From positions 868,001 to 932,000 of the forward strand of contig JAPFFF010000029.1 in assembly GCA_039105265.1 (NCBI GenBank): 64,000 nt of DNA, read 5' to 3'. Both the position numbers and the translations under genes were made by a program. Each line of letters begins with the position of its first letter. The stretch's first letter is position 1. Below the pieces are notes generated by a model. The model searched no databases. It was not told where the DNA came from and saw only the letters and a list, made by a program, of their open reading frames with translations. This stretch comes from Tritrichomonas musculus. Taxonomy: Eukaryota > Parabasalia > Tritrichomonadida > Tritrichomonadidae. Of this stretch, positions 20,493 through 31,022 are shown piece by piece.

Positions 20493-22337
20493 TTAATATG
20501 AATATAAATCACTTGATAGTATTTTCTGAAAATGGTCAGATCCTGCAACTCTCTCCAAAGCAAATTCATCGAATTCACTGAAATAAACAGTTGATGAACA
20601 GTTTCCTGCTAATTCTTCAGCAAATAGAGGATAAGAGGGAGGCTGTAAAAAAATAACCCTACCAGCTTGAAGTTTTGGCCTAAAAGTGAAATAGTGTCTT
20701 TCCGTTAAAAGCAATACAGCATTAGAGTCTGCTTTGAAAGATTTTTTCATATTAGACGTATCTCTGGTAGTAGATTCATCAGAAAGTTCAAGAAAATTGA
20801 CTAAATCATCATCAAGCATTTTTCTTGCTTGTAAAAACCGATATGAAGATACAAAATAAATGATTGTTCTTTTTGCAATTTCTTCACTTTCGCTTCTCCA
20901 CTGTTTAATCATTGGAAATATTTTTTCGCTGAAAGTTTTGAATATAGCATCACCAATTAATTCAACATCGCTATTAACATTAGAATTACTCAAACCTTTA
21001 TTGATAATTATTTTCTTAAAAGATCTTTCAATATTTTCACCTGGCTTCAAAACCATTGGATATTTCAAAGGGCGAACAATAAGTTGACCTCTTATATTAA
21101 CAAATGTTTGATTATACATACAGTAAATTTCTGGTGTGATAATTCGACCATAGCCGATGCTTTGACGCATTTTTTTATGATTTTTATCAGCACAATACTG
21201 ACGTAGACGTGACCAATCTGTTTGATCTACTGTTTTTGGAGTAGAATTTAACTCAGCAATGACTTGAGCAAGACGATCTGCGTGTTGCATGACAAGAACA
21301 TCGATGGAATCAAGAACAAGAACTTCTATTGAGCTCATAAAGTTCTTTTGGTCAAAAAGTGATAATGCTAAAGGCGAAGCAATTACTAATTGAGATTTTG
21401 ATATTTCTTGAAAAAGCGAGATTTTATTTGAAAAGAAACGAATACCTGTTTTGAAATCATCTTCATTGTTGCCACCAAATGTTTCAAGCCAATCATCTGC
21501 TCTGGTTCGTAAGTAATGCTGAGGAATATTTTCAACAGTATAATCTGCAAGCTTGTCAAAGTTTTCAATCTGGAATTGTTGTTCAACATATTCATCTTTA
21601 TCATTATTGTTAGATTCTGAATGCTTATGATGTTTTCTTTTTGTTGATGCTTGCTTAGTTTCCTCTTTTTCTTTTTCTTGCTCTTCTTCTTTTTCTTTTT
21701 TAACCATGACTTTATCTGGTAAACATTTGATTATTTCTTTAATGAATCTATGAGCTTGTTGTTTGTAAGGACAAATAACTAGAATTGTGGTAGGGGTAAA
21801 GTTCGAATCTCTGATTGTTACTGATTGACGACTTTCTTTGGCTTCAAAATCACGATAAATATGATTAACAACGTGAAGTGCTGATATTTGTCGAAATCTA
21901 GAATTTTCATTGCCAACATATAAAAAATCTCTATAATCAAAAATAGTTGGAGCTAAAATATCATTTGATATAGTATTAATATTGTCTTGAATAACAGATA
22001 ATTGCTTATGAAGTTCAATTGGCCCTTTTGGTAATATATTACTTGTAGAAAGACATAATCCAAAGCTACTTTGAAATAATTTTAATTCCGTCTTATCTAA
22101 ATTAAATTTTTTATCACAAACATTAAACCATTCATTAAACAGAATTGGTGCTCCTTCAAACTGTATCTCAGGCAAATCTTTTGTTATATCAATTGTTTTA
22201 TCTAATATATTAATAGTTGATGAATCATTATCATTTTTTGTATTTTCTTCATCACCATTTTCTTGAACAACAATTTCACTCAACATTGCAAGAAAATCTT
22301 TTGCTGAGCGCTTTTTTTGAGGATGCTTTCTTGACAT
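20493..22337 (-). CDS. UTP25: UTP25-like small-subunit processome protein
   Basis: This protein of 614 residues has a charged N-terminus and a helicase-derived core. The stretch TTILVICPYKQQAHRFI and the later ADDWLETFGGNNEDDFKTGI, QLVIASPLAL, EVLVLDSIDVLVMQHADRL, MYNQTFVNIRGQL and LLLTERHYFTFR match the order of conserved segments in Utp25 (animal DIEXF/DEF). Utp25 is a U3 snoRNP-associated factor needed for early 18S rRNA processing in the nucleolus. As in the family, no Walker A P-loop is visible, so it is likely a pseudo-helicase. A Lys/Glu-rich insertion follows the first core strand. The identification is from remembered similarity. Confidence 0.85.
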   Translation of the reverse strand: MSRKHPQKKRSAKDFLAMLSEIVVQENGDEENTKNDNDSSTINILDKTIDITKDLPEIQFEGAPILFNEWFNVCDKKFNLDKTELKLFQSSFGLCLSTSNILPKGPIELHKQLSVIQDNINTISNDILAPTIFDYRDFLYVGNENSRFRQISALHVVNHIYRDFEAKESRQSVTIRDSNFTPTTILVICPYKQQAHRFIKEIIKCLPDKVMVKKEKEEEQEKEKEETKQASTKRKHHKHSESNNNDKDEYVEQQFQIENFDKLADYTVENIPQHYLRTRADDWLETFGGNNEDDFKTGIRFFSNKISLFQEISKSQLVIASPLALSLFDQKNFMSSIEVLVLDSIDVLVMQHADRLAQVIAELNSTPKTVDQTDWSRLRQYCADKNHKKMRQSIGYGRIITPEIYCMYNQTFVNIRGQLIVRPLKYPMVLKPGENIERSFKKIIINKGLSNSNVNSDVELIGDAIFKTFSEKIFPMIKQWRSESEEIAKRTIIYFVSSYRFLQARKMLDDDLVNFLELSDESTTRDTSNMKKSFKADSNAVLLLTERHYFTFRPKLQAGRVIFLQPPSYPLFAEELAGNCSSTVYFSEFDEFALERVAGSDHFQKILSSDLYSY

Positions 22338-22745
22338 TTGATTTAGTCGTATAACTTTTTAAATAGAGATTATTATTCAATTTTGATTTCTATGCTTTTT
22401 AAAATATAATAAAATATCTTTGAAATTATCATTTTTTAAGTATAAATAAGCTTTAAATTATATGAAAAACTATTTAATAATGAAGAAAAAATACTTTTAA
22501 ATTGTTAAAAAGCAATGCAAATAAAGATTGAAGGATTAGTATTTTTATTTCAATCATAACCTTCTCTTTTATATATTTATTCTTTTTTAGTGTAATTTGA
22601 GATATAATGAAAGTTTTTTAATTCTTTACAAAACCTTTGAATAATTCAAAAAGGACGGTTTTTATTTTTCCAATAACGTTCATAATTTTTAAAGAGGATA
22701 CGTTTAATTCTCATTACAATTTAAAATTTTAAATCTCGTTTTATT
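22338..22745. promoter_or_regulatory. Divergent intergenic region
   Basis: About 400 AT-rich bases lie between two genes that point away from each other, so both promoters should be here. A TCATTA stretch about 35 bases before the right-hand gene resembles the trichomonad initiator pattern (TCA-Y-W-W), but such short matches are frequent in AT-rich DNA. No other structure is visible. Confidence 0.35.
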
Positions 22746-23930
22746 ATGATGGAACAATTTATTCCTCGAGTTAAAGCTCCTGAAGGTCCTAGATCAACCA
22801 ATCCAGCCCCAGCTAGGAACGCCCCGCCACGTAATAAAAAGCCCCATTTTTATGTTTTTAAAAATGTCGACGATCCAGATATACGCGAAATAGTTCAAAG
22901 TGTTGCAAATGGACTTGATGCATCTCTTATATCACCAGAACTATATCCTCGAATTCTTGGTTCTTTACAATCTCAAGAAATCTATCTCAAAAAATCCAAT
23001 CCATGCGCATCACAATCTTTACATGACGCAATAGAATATATTTATAAATGGAAACCAGATGAACCTGTAACTCAAAGCGAGCCGCCACGCGAAGAAATTT
23101 TTCTTCCTTCTCAAGAAATGATTGATAAAGGAATCGATTATGCAATGAATGGAAAAGATCTTTTCGAAATTGAGCCAATGCTTCTTCAATATTTAATTGC
23201 TCCTTTGCGCGAAATACGCCTTAAATCTTTAAAATCTGGCGATTATTTAACTGCTCAAAAAGCTGAACAAGGTGCCAGAGCTGTTGTAGCGCAGCAGATC
23301 TTGCAAGAAAAAATGGATGAGCAGGATGAAAAAATGTCTGAGCAACAGCAAAGGCTTGAAATTGCTCAAATTCAACTTGAAAATGTCAAAGAAAAATGGC
23401 AAATTTTAATTGAACAAAGAAAGCAAGAAATGGAAGATGATATTGAAAATAAACGAATGAGATTTGCTTTACAATTAGAAGAATTTGATAAACAATTTGA
23501 AACAGATCCACCTCCAAAAGCTTTAAAGCTTTCACCTGGTGTTCTGGATCTTAAAGCTAAAGAAAAATTCCTTGTTTCGTCCAAACGATTTGATGAAGCT
23601 AAAGCAATGAGAAATATGGCAAATATTCGAGAAAGGCAAGAAATAGAAATGAAAAAAGAGCAATACTATAAAAATTTGATGAAAGAGAGAGAAAAACTTA
23701 TCAATCAAGAAAAACAAAAAATGTTTGTTACAGAAATGAGTTGGCAGAGTAACCTTAGTAAACTTCAATTAAATGCTAACAAAGAAATTGCACATGCTCA
23801 AAAGACAGTTGAACACTTGCTCTCAGTGCAAAGAGCATTAGAGTCAGAGTCAGAAGCGCCAAAATCATCAAAGAAGCTTCCTCCATTGAGCTTAAATGAC
23901 AGATTTGCGCGTCTAAACACTGTTCGTTAA
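22746..23930 (+). CDS. Coiled-coil protein of unknown function
   Basis: The 394-residue protein starts at tandem ATG codons. A Pro-rich N-terminus (about residues 8-35) leads into a helical region. From about residue 175 onward it is almost continuous coiled coil, rich in Glu, Lys, Gln and Met. The tail is Ser-rich (residues 365-385) and ends RFARLNTVR. There is no signal peptide, membrane span or catalytic motif. I do not recognise the family. Trichomonads have many such proteins in their cytoskeleton, but a cytoskeletal role here is only a guess. Confidence 0.8.
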   Translation: MMEQFIPRVKAPEGPRSTNPAPARNAPPRNKKPHFYVFKNVDDPDIREIVQSVANGLDASLISPELYPRILGSLQSQEIYLKKSNPCASQSLHDAIEYIYKWKPDEPVTQSEPPREEIFLPSQEMIDKGIDYAMNGKDLFEIEPMLLQYLIAPLREIRLKSLKSGDYLTAQKAEQGARAVVAQQILQEKMDEQDEKMSEQQQRLEIAQIQLENVKEKWQILIEQRKQEMEDDIENKRMRFALQLEEFDKQFETDPPPKALKLSPGVLDLKAKEKFLVSSKRFDEAKAMRNMANIRERQEIEMKKEQYYKNLMKEREKLINQEKQKMFVTEMSWQSNLSKLQLNANKEIAHAQKTVEHLLSVQRALESESEAPKSSKKLPPLSLNDRFARLNTVR

Positions 23931-24154
23931 TTATTTTTTCCATGGATTTGGTTGGTATTGTTTATTATATAGATTAATTATTTCTTCTATTTAAATAATT
24001 ATGTTTTTTAGTAAATATTTTATTGTTTAATATTTATTTTGCATTTTATTTCATCTTATACGACCTAAGGGAATAAATAAAGAATAAAAATTCATAATTT
24101 ATACCGATTAAAATACAATTTATTAAGTAATAAGTAACAAATATATTGTATAAA

Positions 24155-25468
24155 TCAACTAGTTGATAACCTTTTTTCACTTTCAATGAAATAATGGCAA
24201 GGCTTTTCAAAATTGGCTTCATTAATTGGAAGCTCGACAAATTTTTTATTAAAAAACTTTATGCATGCTTCATGCGGATTTTCTTGAGCATTTATAGCAA
24301 GTTCATCAATATCAGCATGCTTTACGCCTCTTCGCATTTTTTTTAGAAATACTTTCAATTCAGCTTTTTGCATGCAGCTAAATGGACAACTTTGAATCAT
24401 TTTATTGCTAGATGGTTTGTCATGATTTATTATTGTAACGCATTTTTGAGGAGAGTAATCTTCTTCAGCTTCGTCTAGTCCGTAAATTTGTTTTAAAAGT
24501 TGTACAATTTGTGACTCAAAATGCCAAGCGTTATCCATATGAAATAGTGCTGCTTTCCAAAATTGATGCTGCTGGTAATAATCCATTCCAAGGGATTTCA
24601 TGAAAAGAGATAATTCAAATCTTCCTTTAAAAGTTGCATAATTTGACTTTGTAACTGATTTAAGAATCCTATACATGCAAGGAGGAAATGATTTTTCGCA
24701 CATGTCATAGAGATTTTCAAGTGCCAAAGAGCCTTTTGTTTGTTCTTCTACTTTTTCTTTTTCTTCGTTTAAAGATTCGATGAGAGTTCTAAATTGTTCA
24801 ATTGGGAATGACTCCATTTGTTTTAGAAGCTTATTTTTAAATGTGTTGCATACCATATGATAAATATTTTCATTATTAACAAATGCAATTCCATTTTTTA
24901 TGAGTAATTCTGTTGGATCAAAAAACTGCAGAGCCTTTTGAAATGGGATCTCAATAACTTCACTGTTATTTTGATAATTATAAGATATTGATTCGCATGA
25001 TATAATATAGTTTCTTATTTCATTTGAAGGCCAGAAAAATGTATCAATTTGAGTCACTGATACTGCTGATGTTCGTAATCTATAATATAAAAGCCTTTCT
25101 TCATCTACTACAAATCTATTCATCATTTCTTTATTATAAAGTGACATTAAGAATAAGGAATAAAATGATGCATGATCTGTAGCAACTTCAACAGAATTAA
25201 TCGAAAATTTTTTAAAAGGAATTCCAAAGTCAACTGATAAAGCTCTTATTGACATGAAATCGAGTGGATTTTGATAGCTCTCATATTCAACACGTCGATG
25301 AAAGGTATTTCGTTTTTGAGCGAGAAATAATAATTGTTGAAAATCTAACGTTTGTGATGGAGGCTTTTCATAAGTTGGTGTATAAAAATTTTCTCTTGCA
25401 ATGTGCTTTTGAATTGGACCAAGAGGAGGATTTATAAAACAATTAGAAAAACTCTTCGATCCATTGTA
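24155..25468 (-). CDS. PRIM2: DNA primase large subunit
   Basis: The C-terminal half has the signature of the eukaryotic and archaeal primase large subunit: FPPCMYRI, then GRFELSLFMKSLGM, then CPFS, ACIKFF and PCHYFIES. The Cys in FPPC, CPFS, ACIKFF and PCHYF sit where the family places the four ligands of its [4Fe-4S] cluster. The protein partners the catalytic primase subunit and DNA polymerase alpha in nuclear replication, and its iron-sulfur domain helps start RNA primers. I chose the ATG at 25468 (MYNGSKSF), giving 437 residues. The frame extends upstream to an ATG at 25531, but that adds a Tyr/Ile-rich stretch unlike the family. The normal length is about 450-530 residues. Confidence 0.9.
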   Translation of the reverse strand, partial: YNGSKSFSNCFINPPLGPIQKHIARENFYTPTYEKPPSQTLDFQQLLFLAQKRNTFHRRVEYESYQNPLDFMSIRALSVDFGIPFKKFSINSVEVATDHASFYSLFLMSLYNKEMMNRFVVDEERLLYYRLRTSAVSVTQIDTFFWPSNEIRNYIISCESISYNYQNNSEVIEIPFQKALQFFDPTELLIKNGIAFVNNENIYHMVCNTFKNKLLKQMESFPIEQFRTLIESLNEEKEKVEEQTKGSLALENLYDMCEKSFPPCMYRILKSVTKSNYATFKGRFELSLFMKSLGMDYYQQHQFWKAALFHMDNAWHFESQIVQLLKQIYGLDEAEEDYSPQKCVTIINHDKPSSNKMIQSCPFSCMQKAELKVFLKKMRRGVKHADIDELAINAQENPHEACIKFFNKKFVELPINEANFEKPCHYFIESEKRLSTS

Positions 25469-25666
25469 CATTAAAAATGTGAAGTTCCTCTTATTTGACC
25501 AAATATACAAAGAAATCATATATAACAACATAAAAGATTTTTTCTAGATAAAAAAATAGCACAAAACAAATATTTTATTAAAAATAAATTAATTTCATCA
25601 AATTTCTAGAGAAAAATGCATCGTTTGATATTTATCTTGTTCAGAACATTTAAAAAATAGAAAATA

Positions 25667-27085
25667 ATGATAGATATTAAAATTCTGAAGATCCTATTCA
25701 TTATAATAAAAATCATGACTTTTATCGAATCATTGAATCGATTTAACGAATTTATTGATTCACTTCCTACTGTTATTGTTTTTTTCGCTGCAAGTTCATT
25801 GTTATTTCCTTTAGCACGCTTTGTATTTCCTCATATTAAAAGTGTCAACGTTCAAGCTTCAATACATCTTATTTTTGGTCTTATCTTAGCTTTTCTCTTA
25901 TTTGAGGGTGACATTCTCTATTGCCTAGCGATGGGCGTATTAACATATATCGGAATTCGATTTTGTACTGTTGCTCTTTCAAATACTATTTCTGCAATTT
26001 CCCTTTTAATCATATATATAATTGTTATGCTTCGTCCAATTAATTGGGCTCTCGATATGACAGGACTTACAATGGTTATGTTTCAAAAAGCTGTTTCATT
26101 ATCATTTAACTTAGCAGATGGACGAGAGAGAAAAAGTGGTAAAAAGCTTGTCAGAGCTGCTTGGGATGATTTAGCAGTAGATGAATGCCCTTCATTATTT
26201 ATTTATTTTGCTTATGTTTTTACGCCATACGGGTCTTTTTCAAATCCTTTCCTTGAATATAAGCCATTCATTTACATTCTTAATAGTGGAAATCGCAAAG
26301 CAAACAATATTCATTCTGAAGATCATAAATTTGCTACTTTCCGCTACTTTGGTGCCTTTTTATGGGCAGGATTTGCATACATTACAATGGAATTAATTAG
26401 CTGGGATACAACATACAACTCTAATTGGTATCATTCTTCACCAATTGTTATAAGGCCATTTATTTGTGCCATATTAACAACCATCCAGGCTTCTCGTTAT
26501 TTCCCTGCTTGGTGGATGGTAGAAAGCGGCTTATACGGATTTGGACTTGGCCACAGCGGAATTGGCAGTATTGAATTTGATCATTATTCCAGTCTTTCAA
26601 TGTGGGATACATTAACTAGTCCAACAACAAATGAATGGATGAGAAGATGGAATCATACAACTCACCTCTTCTGGAAGAACTATTTATTTACAAGACTACT
26701 TCATAGTGGATATGGAAAAGGATTTGCAAACACTATGGTTTTCATTTGCAGTATGCTTTGGCATGGCTTGAAATTTAACTTCCTTGGTGCATTACCTGAA
26801 GCTTTCTTGTGCATGAGAGCTGATGATTTTTGGAATAAGAAATTCCCACAAACAAAAGAAACACCATTTTACCTCCGTGCATTGCATAATCTTTGGGTAT
26901 TCACTTCAATGATGTATTGCACGTCATGCTGGTATTTCCCAGATTTTGCTAACTTTATGTATGTGAGAAAATCTGCTTTGTTCTTGCCTGATATTGTTGC
27001 AGTACTTATAATAATTATATGTTTAATTTTGCCAAAGAAGAAAAGCAAGAAAACAGAAAAAGTAGATAAGAAGAAGAATAACTAA
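25667..27085 (+). CDS. MBOAT-family membrane-bound O-acyltransferase
   Basis: This multi-pass membrane protein of 472 residues has roughly ten hydrophobic segments. The MBOAT active-site residues are visible: Asn329 in MRRWNHT and His366 in LWHGLKFN. The surrounding WKNYLFTRLL and the spacing fit the lysophospholipid acyltransferase branch (MBOAT1/2/7-like) better than the protein-acylating branch, though this is not certain. It should act in the endoplasmic reticulum, moving acyl chains from acyl-CoA to lysophospholipids. The C-terminus is Lys-rich (KKKSKKTEKVDKKKNN), and its KKxNN end resembles a dilysine ER-retrieval signal. A second Met at residue 17 could be the real start. Confidence 0.88.
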   Translation: MIDIKILKILFIIIKIMTFIESLNRFNEFIDSLPTVIVFFAASSLLFPLARFVFPHIKSVNVQASIHLIFGLILAFLLFEGDILYCLAMGVLTYIGIRFCTVALSNTISAISLLIIYIIVMLRPINWALDMTGLTMVMFQKAVSLSFNLADGRERKSGKKLVRAAWDDLAVDECPSLFIYFAYVFTPYGSFSNPFLEYKPFIYILNSGNRKANNIHSEDHKFATFRYFGAFLWAGFAYITMELISWDTTYNSNWYHSSPIVIRPFICAILTTIQASRYFPAWWMVESGLYGFGLGHSGIGSIEFDHYSSLSMWDTLTSPTTNEWMRRWNHTTHLFWKNYLFTRLLHSGYGKGFANTMVFICSMLWHGLKFNFLGALPEAFLCMRADDFWNKKFPQTKETPFYLRALHNLWVFTSMMYCTSCWYFPDFANFMYVRKSALFLPDIVAVLIIIICLILPKKKSKKTEKVDKKKNN

Positions 27086-27361
27086 TTATTGTCATTCATT
27101 TTTTCATTTAATATGTTAAACACTAAAATTAATCACATTAATTTCTTATTATGTGCATTTTTTTATCATATTGTTTTGCTTGTCACTTTATTTTTTTTAT
27201 GAAATTGACGATAAAATAATAAGCAAAGCAACATTGGATAAAAAAAACGCAAAAGTAAGAAAGATGTATGTCAATCATTTGAATAAATCTATCTTGTAAA
27301 GATAAATCACAATAAAAATATCATCGTATAATAATTTTTCTTTTTTTAAAATAAAATATAG

Positions 27362-27490
27362 AACATCAGTGTATAGAGGTGCACGAGCACCACTAAGTTC
27401 ATTAGTTCGATGTGTTCGAGGCCTTAGAGCACCGTATTTAAACGAATAAACCCGGCCACTTGGCACTCGTATGGCTCGACTTTCGTTCAA
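27362..27490 (+). ncRNA. Candidate small structured RNA (GC-rich island)
   Basis: This roughly 125-base segment is much richer in G and C than the hundreds of bases on either side. It holds a perfect hairpin GGTGC-ACGA-GCACC (27378-27391), a possible second stem CTAAG/CTTAG (27393-27397 with 27423-27427), and GTTCGAGGC, which fits a Pol III B-box core. On the plus strand it ends just before a run of six T at about 27492-27497, which could stop Pol III. It does not fold as a tRNA, and I could not match it to U1, U2, U4, U5, U6, SRP, RNase P or 5S RNA. A minus-strand frame of about 70 codons also crosses it, so a small gene or remnant is the alternative. Confidence 0.3.
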
Positions 27491-28080
27491 TTTTTTATAT
27501 ATCTTTGTTTGGACAAATATACTATGAAAAAATATGCATCTTAAAAAATATAAATATTTATTTTTAGTGAACTAACAAATTGACATAAGATTAATATTAA
27601 GGATAGGCTGGTTAATAAAAATTGAAAAGCTCCATGAATTTATTCAATTTTTGAAGCAAATCTTACAAATTTAAATGGAAAACTTTTTTAAAGACCAGAA
27701 TTCAATATCACTAACTTTTTTAAAGACGACGATCATTTTTATTCAATCAGATATAAATCCTTTATTTTATATAGATGAAGATATATGATTTTTGTAAAAT
27801 AAAATTTTTTAACAATTAAAATATTTATTTCCTTTTGCAACATTACTAGTTGAAAATGTTTCTTTACAGTTTTAACAAACTTATAAGACAAAATACTTTC
27901 TTTTATCATTGGTTAATTCGTTATTAAAAATAAAATTATTAAATATGCATTTATCTTCTGCCATCACTGTTTTCATTTTAGAAAAATGGTATTCTAATAT
28001 TTGTAAATATATTCTATTTTTTTTTTTTTTTTTGAGAAGAAAAATTTGATAAAACTCATAGAAACGGCCAGTCTAATTAA

Positions 28081-28391
28081 GGACGACCTTTCTATGAAAA
28101 ATGATCGTCGTGGTTACATTTAATTTTTCTTCAATCTTTCATAATTTTATTGTGAAACTCATATTAACAAATAAATAATTGGAATATAATGCATATAAAA
28201 AATAAATAATTAATTATTCAGCTTTGAAAAAGAGATATTTCAAAAAATAAAAGTGAATTAAACCAAAATACGTTTATATTTTTTCTAAGAATTTCAAAAT
28301 GTAATAACTCAATTTCAAAGAAAAACAATTTTGTTTTCTATGCGCCATTTATTAAATAACATTAATGATTATAAACGGTGAAAGGTCGTTC
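28081..28391. repeat. Possible MITE with TTAA flanks
   Basis: The segment starts GGACGACCTTTC and ends GAAAGGTCGTTC, an inverted repeat of 12 bases with one mismatch. TTAA lies directly outside both ends (28077-28080 and 28392-28395), as left by piggyBac-type elements. It has no coding capacity. The ends are short and do not begin with the usual CCC/CCY of piggyBac, so chance in AT-rich DNA is a real alternative. The right-hand TTAA overlaps the stop codon of the next gene. Confidence 0.25.
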
Positions 28392-30917
28392 TTAAAGGTA
28401 TATTAATGTTGAGAAAGAAGGATTGTCTCCTTCATTTATTTTAATTTCGAAATTATTACTTTCTTTCTGTATTTCTGTTCCTTCAAATAAAACTGGAGTG
28501 ATCAAGTATCTATAAGGCTTATCAATGATATTCATAAATGAAAAAACTGTTTTCTTTATGATTTTTACATCAAAATTCGTAGGCGCCTTTTGTACTCTAT
28601 TTGATAATTCAGGATAGTTAATAAATAAGAATACAAGGAAATTATTTTTCTCATTAGAATCAGGTCTGATAAATGCTTGTTTTTGGTGTTTGATTTTAAA
28701 AGGAAATCTTTTCAATTTATTACATATACATATCATCATTGAAATATCACAAAGAACATTAAATAGTTCATCATGAAGAGTTAATATGTTATCAAAAAAG
28801 AACTGTAAATAATTAATTCTGATTCTATGTTCAGGCGTAATTAAATTTTTTTTGTAAAGAGAATGAAGAAGAAACAAAGATGCATTACCAATTTCATCTT
28901 CAGTAAAACTTTTCACAATGCTGACAGTAAAATCATGAAATAATTCACTCTGGACAAGCATTTCAGCAAATCCATCTTTGTTTAAAATTAATTCTGTTAA
29001 AAACAAAATATGATTTTTATTCAATATTGGATCATTGAATTTAAAAGCCATTTCAACTAATTTTCCAACATCTTCTTCTGTATAAGTCAACGATTTCATA
29101 AATTTTAAAGCCAGCCAAAATTGAAATGGAGTAGTTGCACGTAAGAAAATATTAAAATAAAGAATAACTAAATGAAACTTAGGATGAATTGCTTGCATAA
29201 TAGTTGCGCGTTCATAAAAGTCATTAATGTTGTTGTAAGAGTCGAGGTACCCTTTGAAAAGATCAATGTTTTCTTTGATGAAATGTAATATTACTTTGTA
29301 TGCGTATCTTTGAAGTAGACCATATTCGCTAACAACATTAAATTGTGGCTTTTTAAAAATGAATTGTAATGATTTAAATGTTGCAATGATTGAAATATGA
29401 TGAAAGTAACGGTTTTGAATTAGAAAAGGACGATTTTTTCTTGACATTTGGAAAAAGCTTGAAATTCCCATAAAAAGTATAATTTCGGCTTGTTTTGATG
29501 AAAAATTATCGCATAGTGCTATATATTCGAATATTTGTGTCAGTGTACCTGAAATTTGAATAACTGATATCTCTGTAAGGCTTGATAGGAAATCCTGAGG
29601 CTCAAGACGGCATCTGTTAATCATTGCAATTGCATGTGAAATGAGTAAAGTTAGATTTTCGCATTCATACATATTAATTATAGAATCATGAGGACACCAG
29701 TATGGATTTAATGTTTGATATAAAGAAGACTGTGATAAATTATATGGAATGTTTGCGAAAAAAGATCCACCATTTGGATTAAAAACAGTATTATAATATT
29801 TTGAATATAAATGGAAGAAAGATAAAAGATGTTGGCATCGTAATAGCGCTGATAAGCGAATTTTAGGGCATTGATAAAGAATTTTCGTTATTTTATTTAT
29901 TATCGAATCGTTTGCATCTTGAGAATTTACAATTGGTTGATTGAACATTAAAATCACTCTTAGAAAAGAACCTGTTACAACTGAATTGTTTAAAAATAAA
30001 TCCAATAATGACTTGATTTTTAATTGTGGATTGTTTATTTGGATTTGATCGTTAATATCATCATTAATAATACCAAAATTATTGTTATCTTTATCTTTAT
30101 CTTTTTCATCAAATGTATCGATTTCATTTTGAGCAAATCCATAGATTGATTGAAGTAAAAATGAGCAGAAATCAAAAATATTATCATCAAAATATTTGGT
30201 ATGATAAAAAATGAACACAGGTTCGGGAATTATTTGAACTAAACTCGGAACTTCCTTTTTTACTGCAAAATTAAATCTTTCATCTCTACTAATTGCAGAT
30301 GGAATGCAGTATGTAATTGCAAAATTGATGAGTGATGGCGATGAATATTCAACTAATCCATTTACATTTCCATCAAGTATCATATGAAGATTTTGTGTGT
30401 CAAAGTCGGAAATCTTATGTATTTCACTTGGATCAAATTCAATATTGAAATTTCTTGTTATGAGAATAGAAATAATTCTACAATGAAGAAGTTCGGTAAT
30501 TGGATGATTTGGGTTTTTTGTTAAGTCTAGAAATAAGTTTAAATTGCCAATCAATTCAGGATATTTCTTTGAAGCTACTACATCAAAAAAATAATAATAT
30601 ATTGATTTTAATAATGAAATATTTGAATCCGTTTTTGGGCAATTCATTGTAGACTGAACAAAATTATTTAACCATTCAGAATCGAAAGATTCTGGTTCTA
30701 ACGCTACATTTGGGTTGTTTTTAATGATCTCAAAAAAAATTGTGTCGTTTAGTCCTCTGTATTGGATTTTTTTTAAATATAGGTAATGAAGAGCCATATC
30801 AGATGGATATTCTGAGTTAAAGAGAAAACTTCGAACTTTTGATTCAGGTGGACGATTTTCAATATTTGGAAGAGAAAAATCGTCAATTTCTTTTTCTGGA
30901 TTTGCTATATCTTCCAT
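28392..30917 (-). CDS. Large helical protein of unknown function
   Basis: The chosen start is the ATG at 30917 (MEDIANPEKE), giving 841 residues. The frame runs 35 codons further to an ATG at 31022, but those codons are Ile/Lys/Asn-rich and look like untranslated AT-rich DNA. The body is a long series of amphipathic helices rich in Leu, Ile, Phe and Asn, suggestive of an ARM- or HEAT-like solenoid. There is no signal peptide, membrane span or catalytic motif that I can see. An acidic low-complexity stretch (DEKDKDKDNNN) lies in the first half. I do not recognise the family. Confidence 0.75.
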   Translation of the reverse strand: MEDIANPEKEIDDFSLPNIENRPPESKVRSFLFNSEYPSDMALHYLYLKKIQYRGLNDTIFFEIIKNNPNVALEPESFDSEWLNNFVQSTMNCPKTDSNISLLKSIYYYFFDVVASKKYPELIGNLNLFLDLTKNPNHPITELLHCRIISILITRNFNIEFDPSEIHKISDFDTQNLHMILDGNVNGLVEYSSPSLINFAITYCIPSAISRDERFNFAVKKEVPSLVQIIPEPVFIFYHTKYFDDNIFDFCSFLLQSIYGFAQNEIDTFDEKDKDKDNNNFGIINDDINDQIQINNPQLKIKSLLDLFLNNSVVTGSFLRVILMFNQPIVNSQDANDSIINKITKILYQCPKIRLSALLRCQHLLSFFHLYSKYYNTVFNPNGGSFFANIPYNLSQSSLYQTLNPYWCPHDSIINMYECENLTLLISHAIAMINRCRLEPQDFLSSLTEISVIQISGTLTQIFEYIALCDNFSSKQAEIILFMGISSFFQMSRKNRPFLIQNRYFHHISIIATFKSLQFIFKKPQFNVVSEYGLLQRYAYKVILHFIKENIDLFKGYLDSYNNINDFYERATIMQAIHPKFHLVILYFNIFLRATTPFQFWLALKFMKSLTYTEEDVGKLVEMAFKFNDPILNKNHILFLTELILNKDGFAEMLVQSELFHDFTVSIVKSFTEDEIGNASLFLLHSLYKKNLITPEHRIRINYLQFFFDNILTLHDELFNVLCDISMMICICNKLKRFPFKIKHQKQAFIRPDSNEKNNFLVFLFINYPELSNRVQKAPTNFDVKIIKKTVFSFMNIIDKPYRYLITPVLFEGTEIQKESNNFEIKINEGDNPSFSTLIYL

Positions 30918-31022
30918 TTTAACTTGACATGTGATACGAATCGAATTTATGTTAATAATAAATATATTTATCTCCTTTTTTTTATATTTGATATAATTAC
31001 CAAGTAGAAAATTTAGGATCAA

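Larger units (their letters stand above)
27086..28391. other. Long AT-rich spacer with a GC-richer island
   Basis: These 1.3 kb hold no credible protein gene. Two structures stand out and are listed separately: a compact GC-richer segment at 27362-27490 and an inverted-repeat segment at 28081-28391. A 15-base inverted repeat, ACGACGATCATTTTT, also lies at 27726-27740 with its complement at 28097-28111. The motif ACTTTTTTAAAGAC occurs twice in direct orientation (near 27686 and 27714). Confidence 0.6.

Noticed and set aside
27420-27440. U3 snoRNA similarity (AGAGCACCG in the GC-rich island)
   Set aside because: Only nine bases match, and the required boxes B, C and D (such as TGATGA) do not follow.
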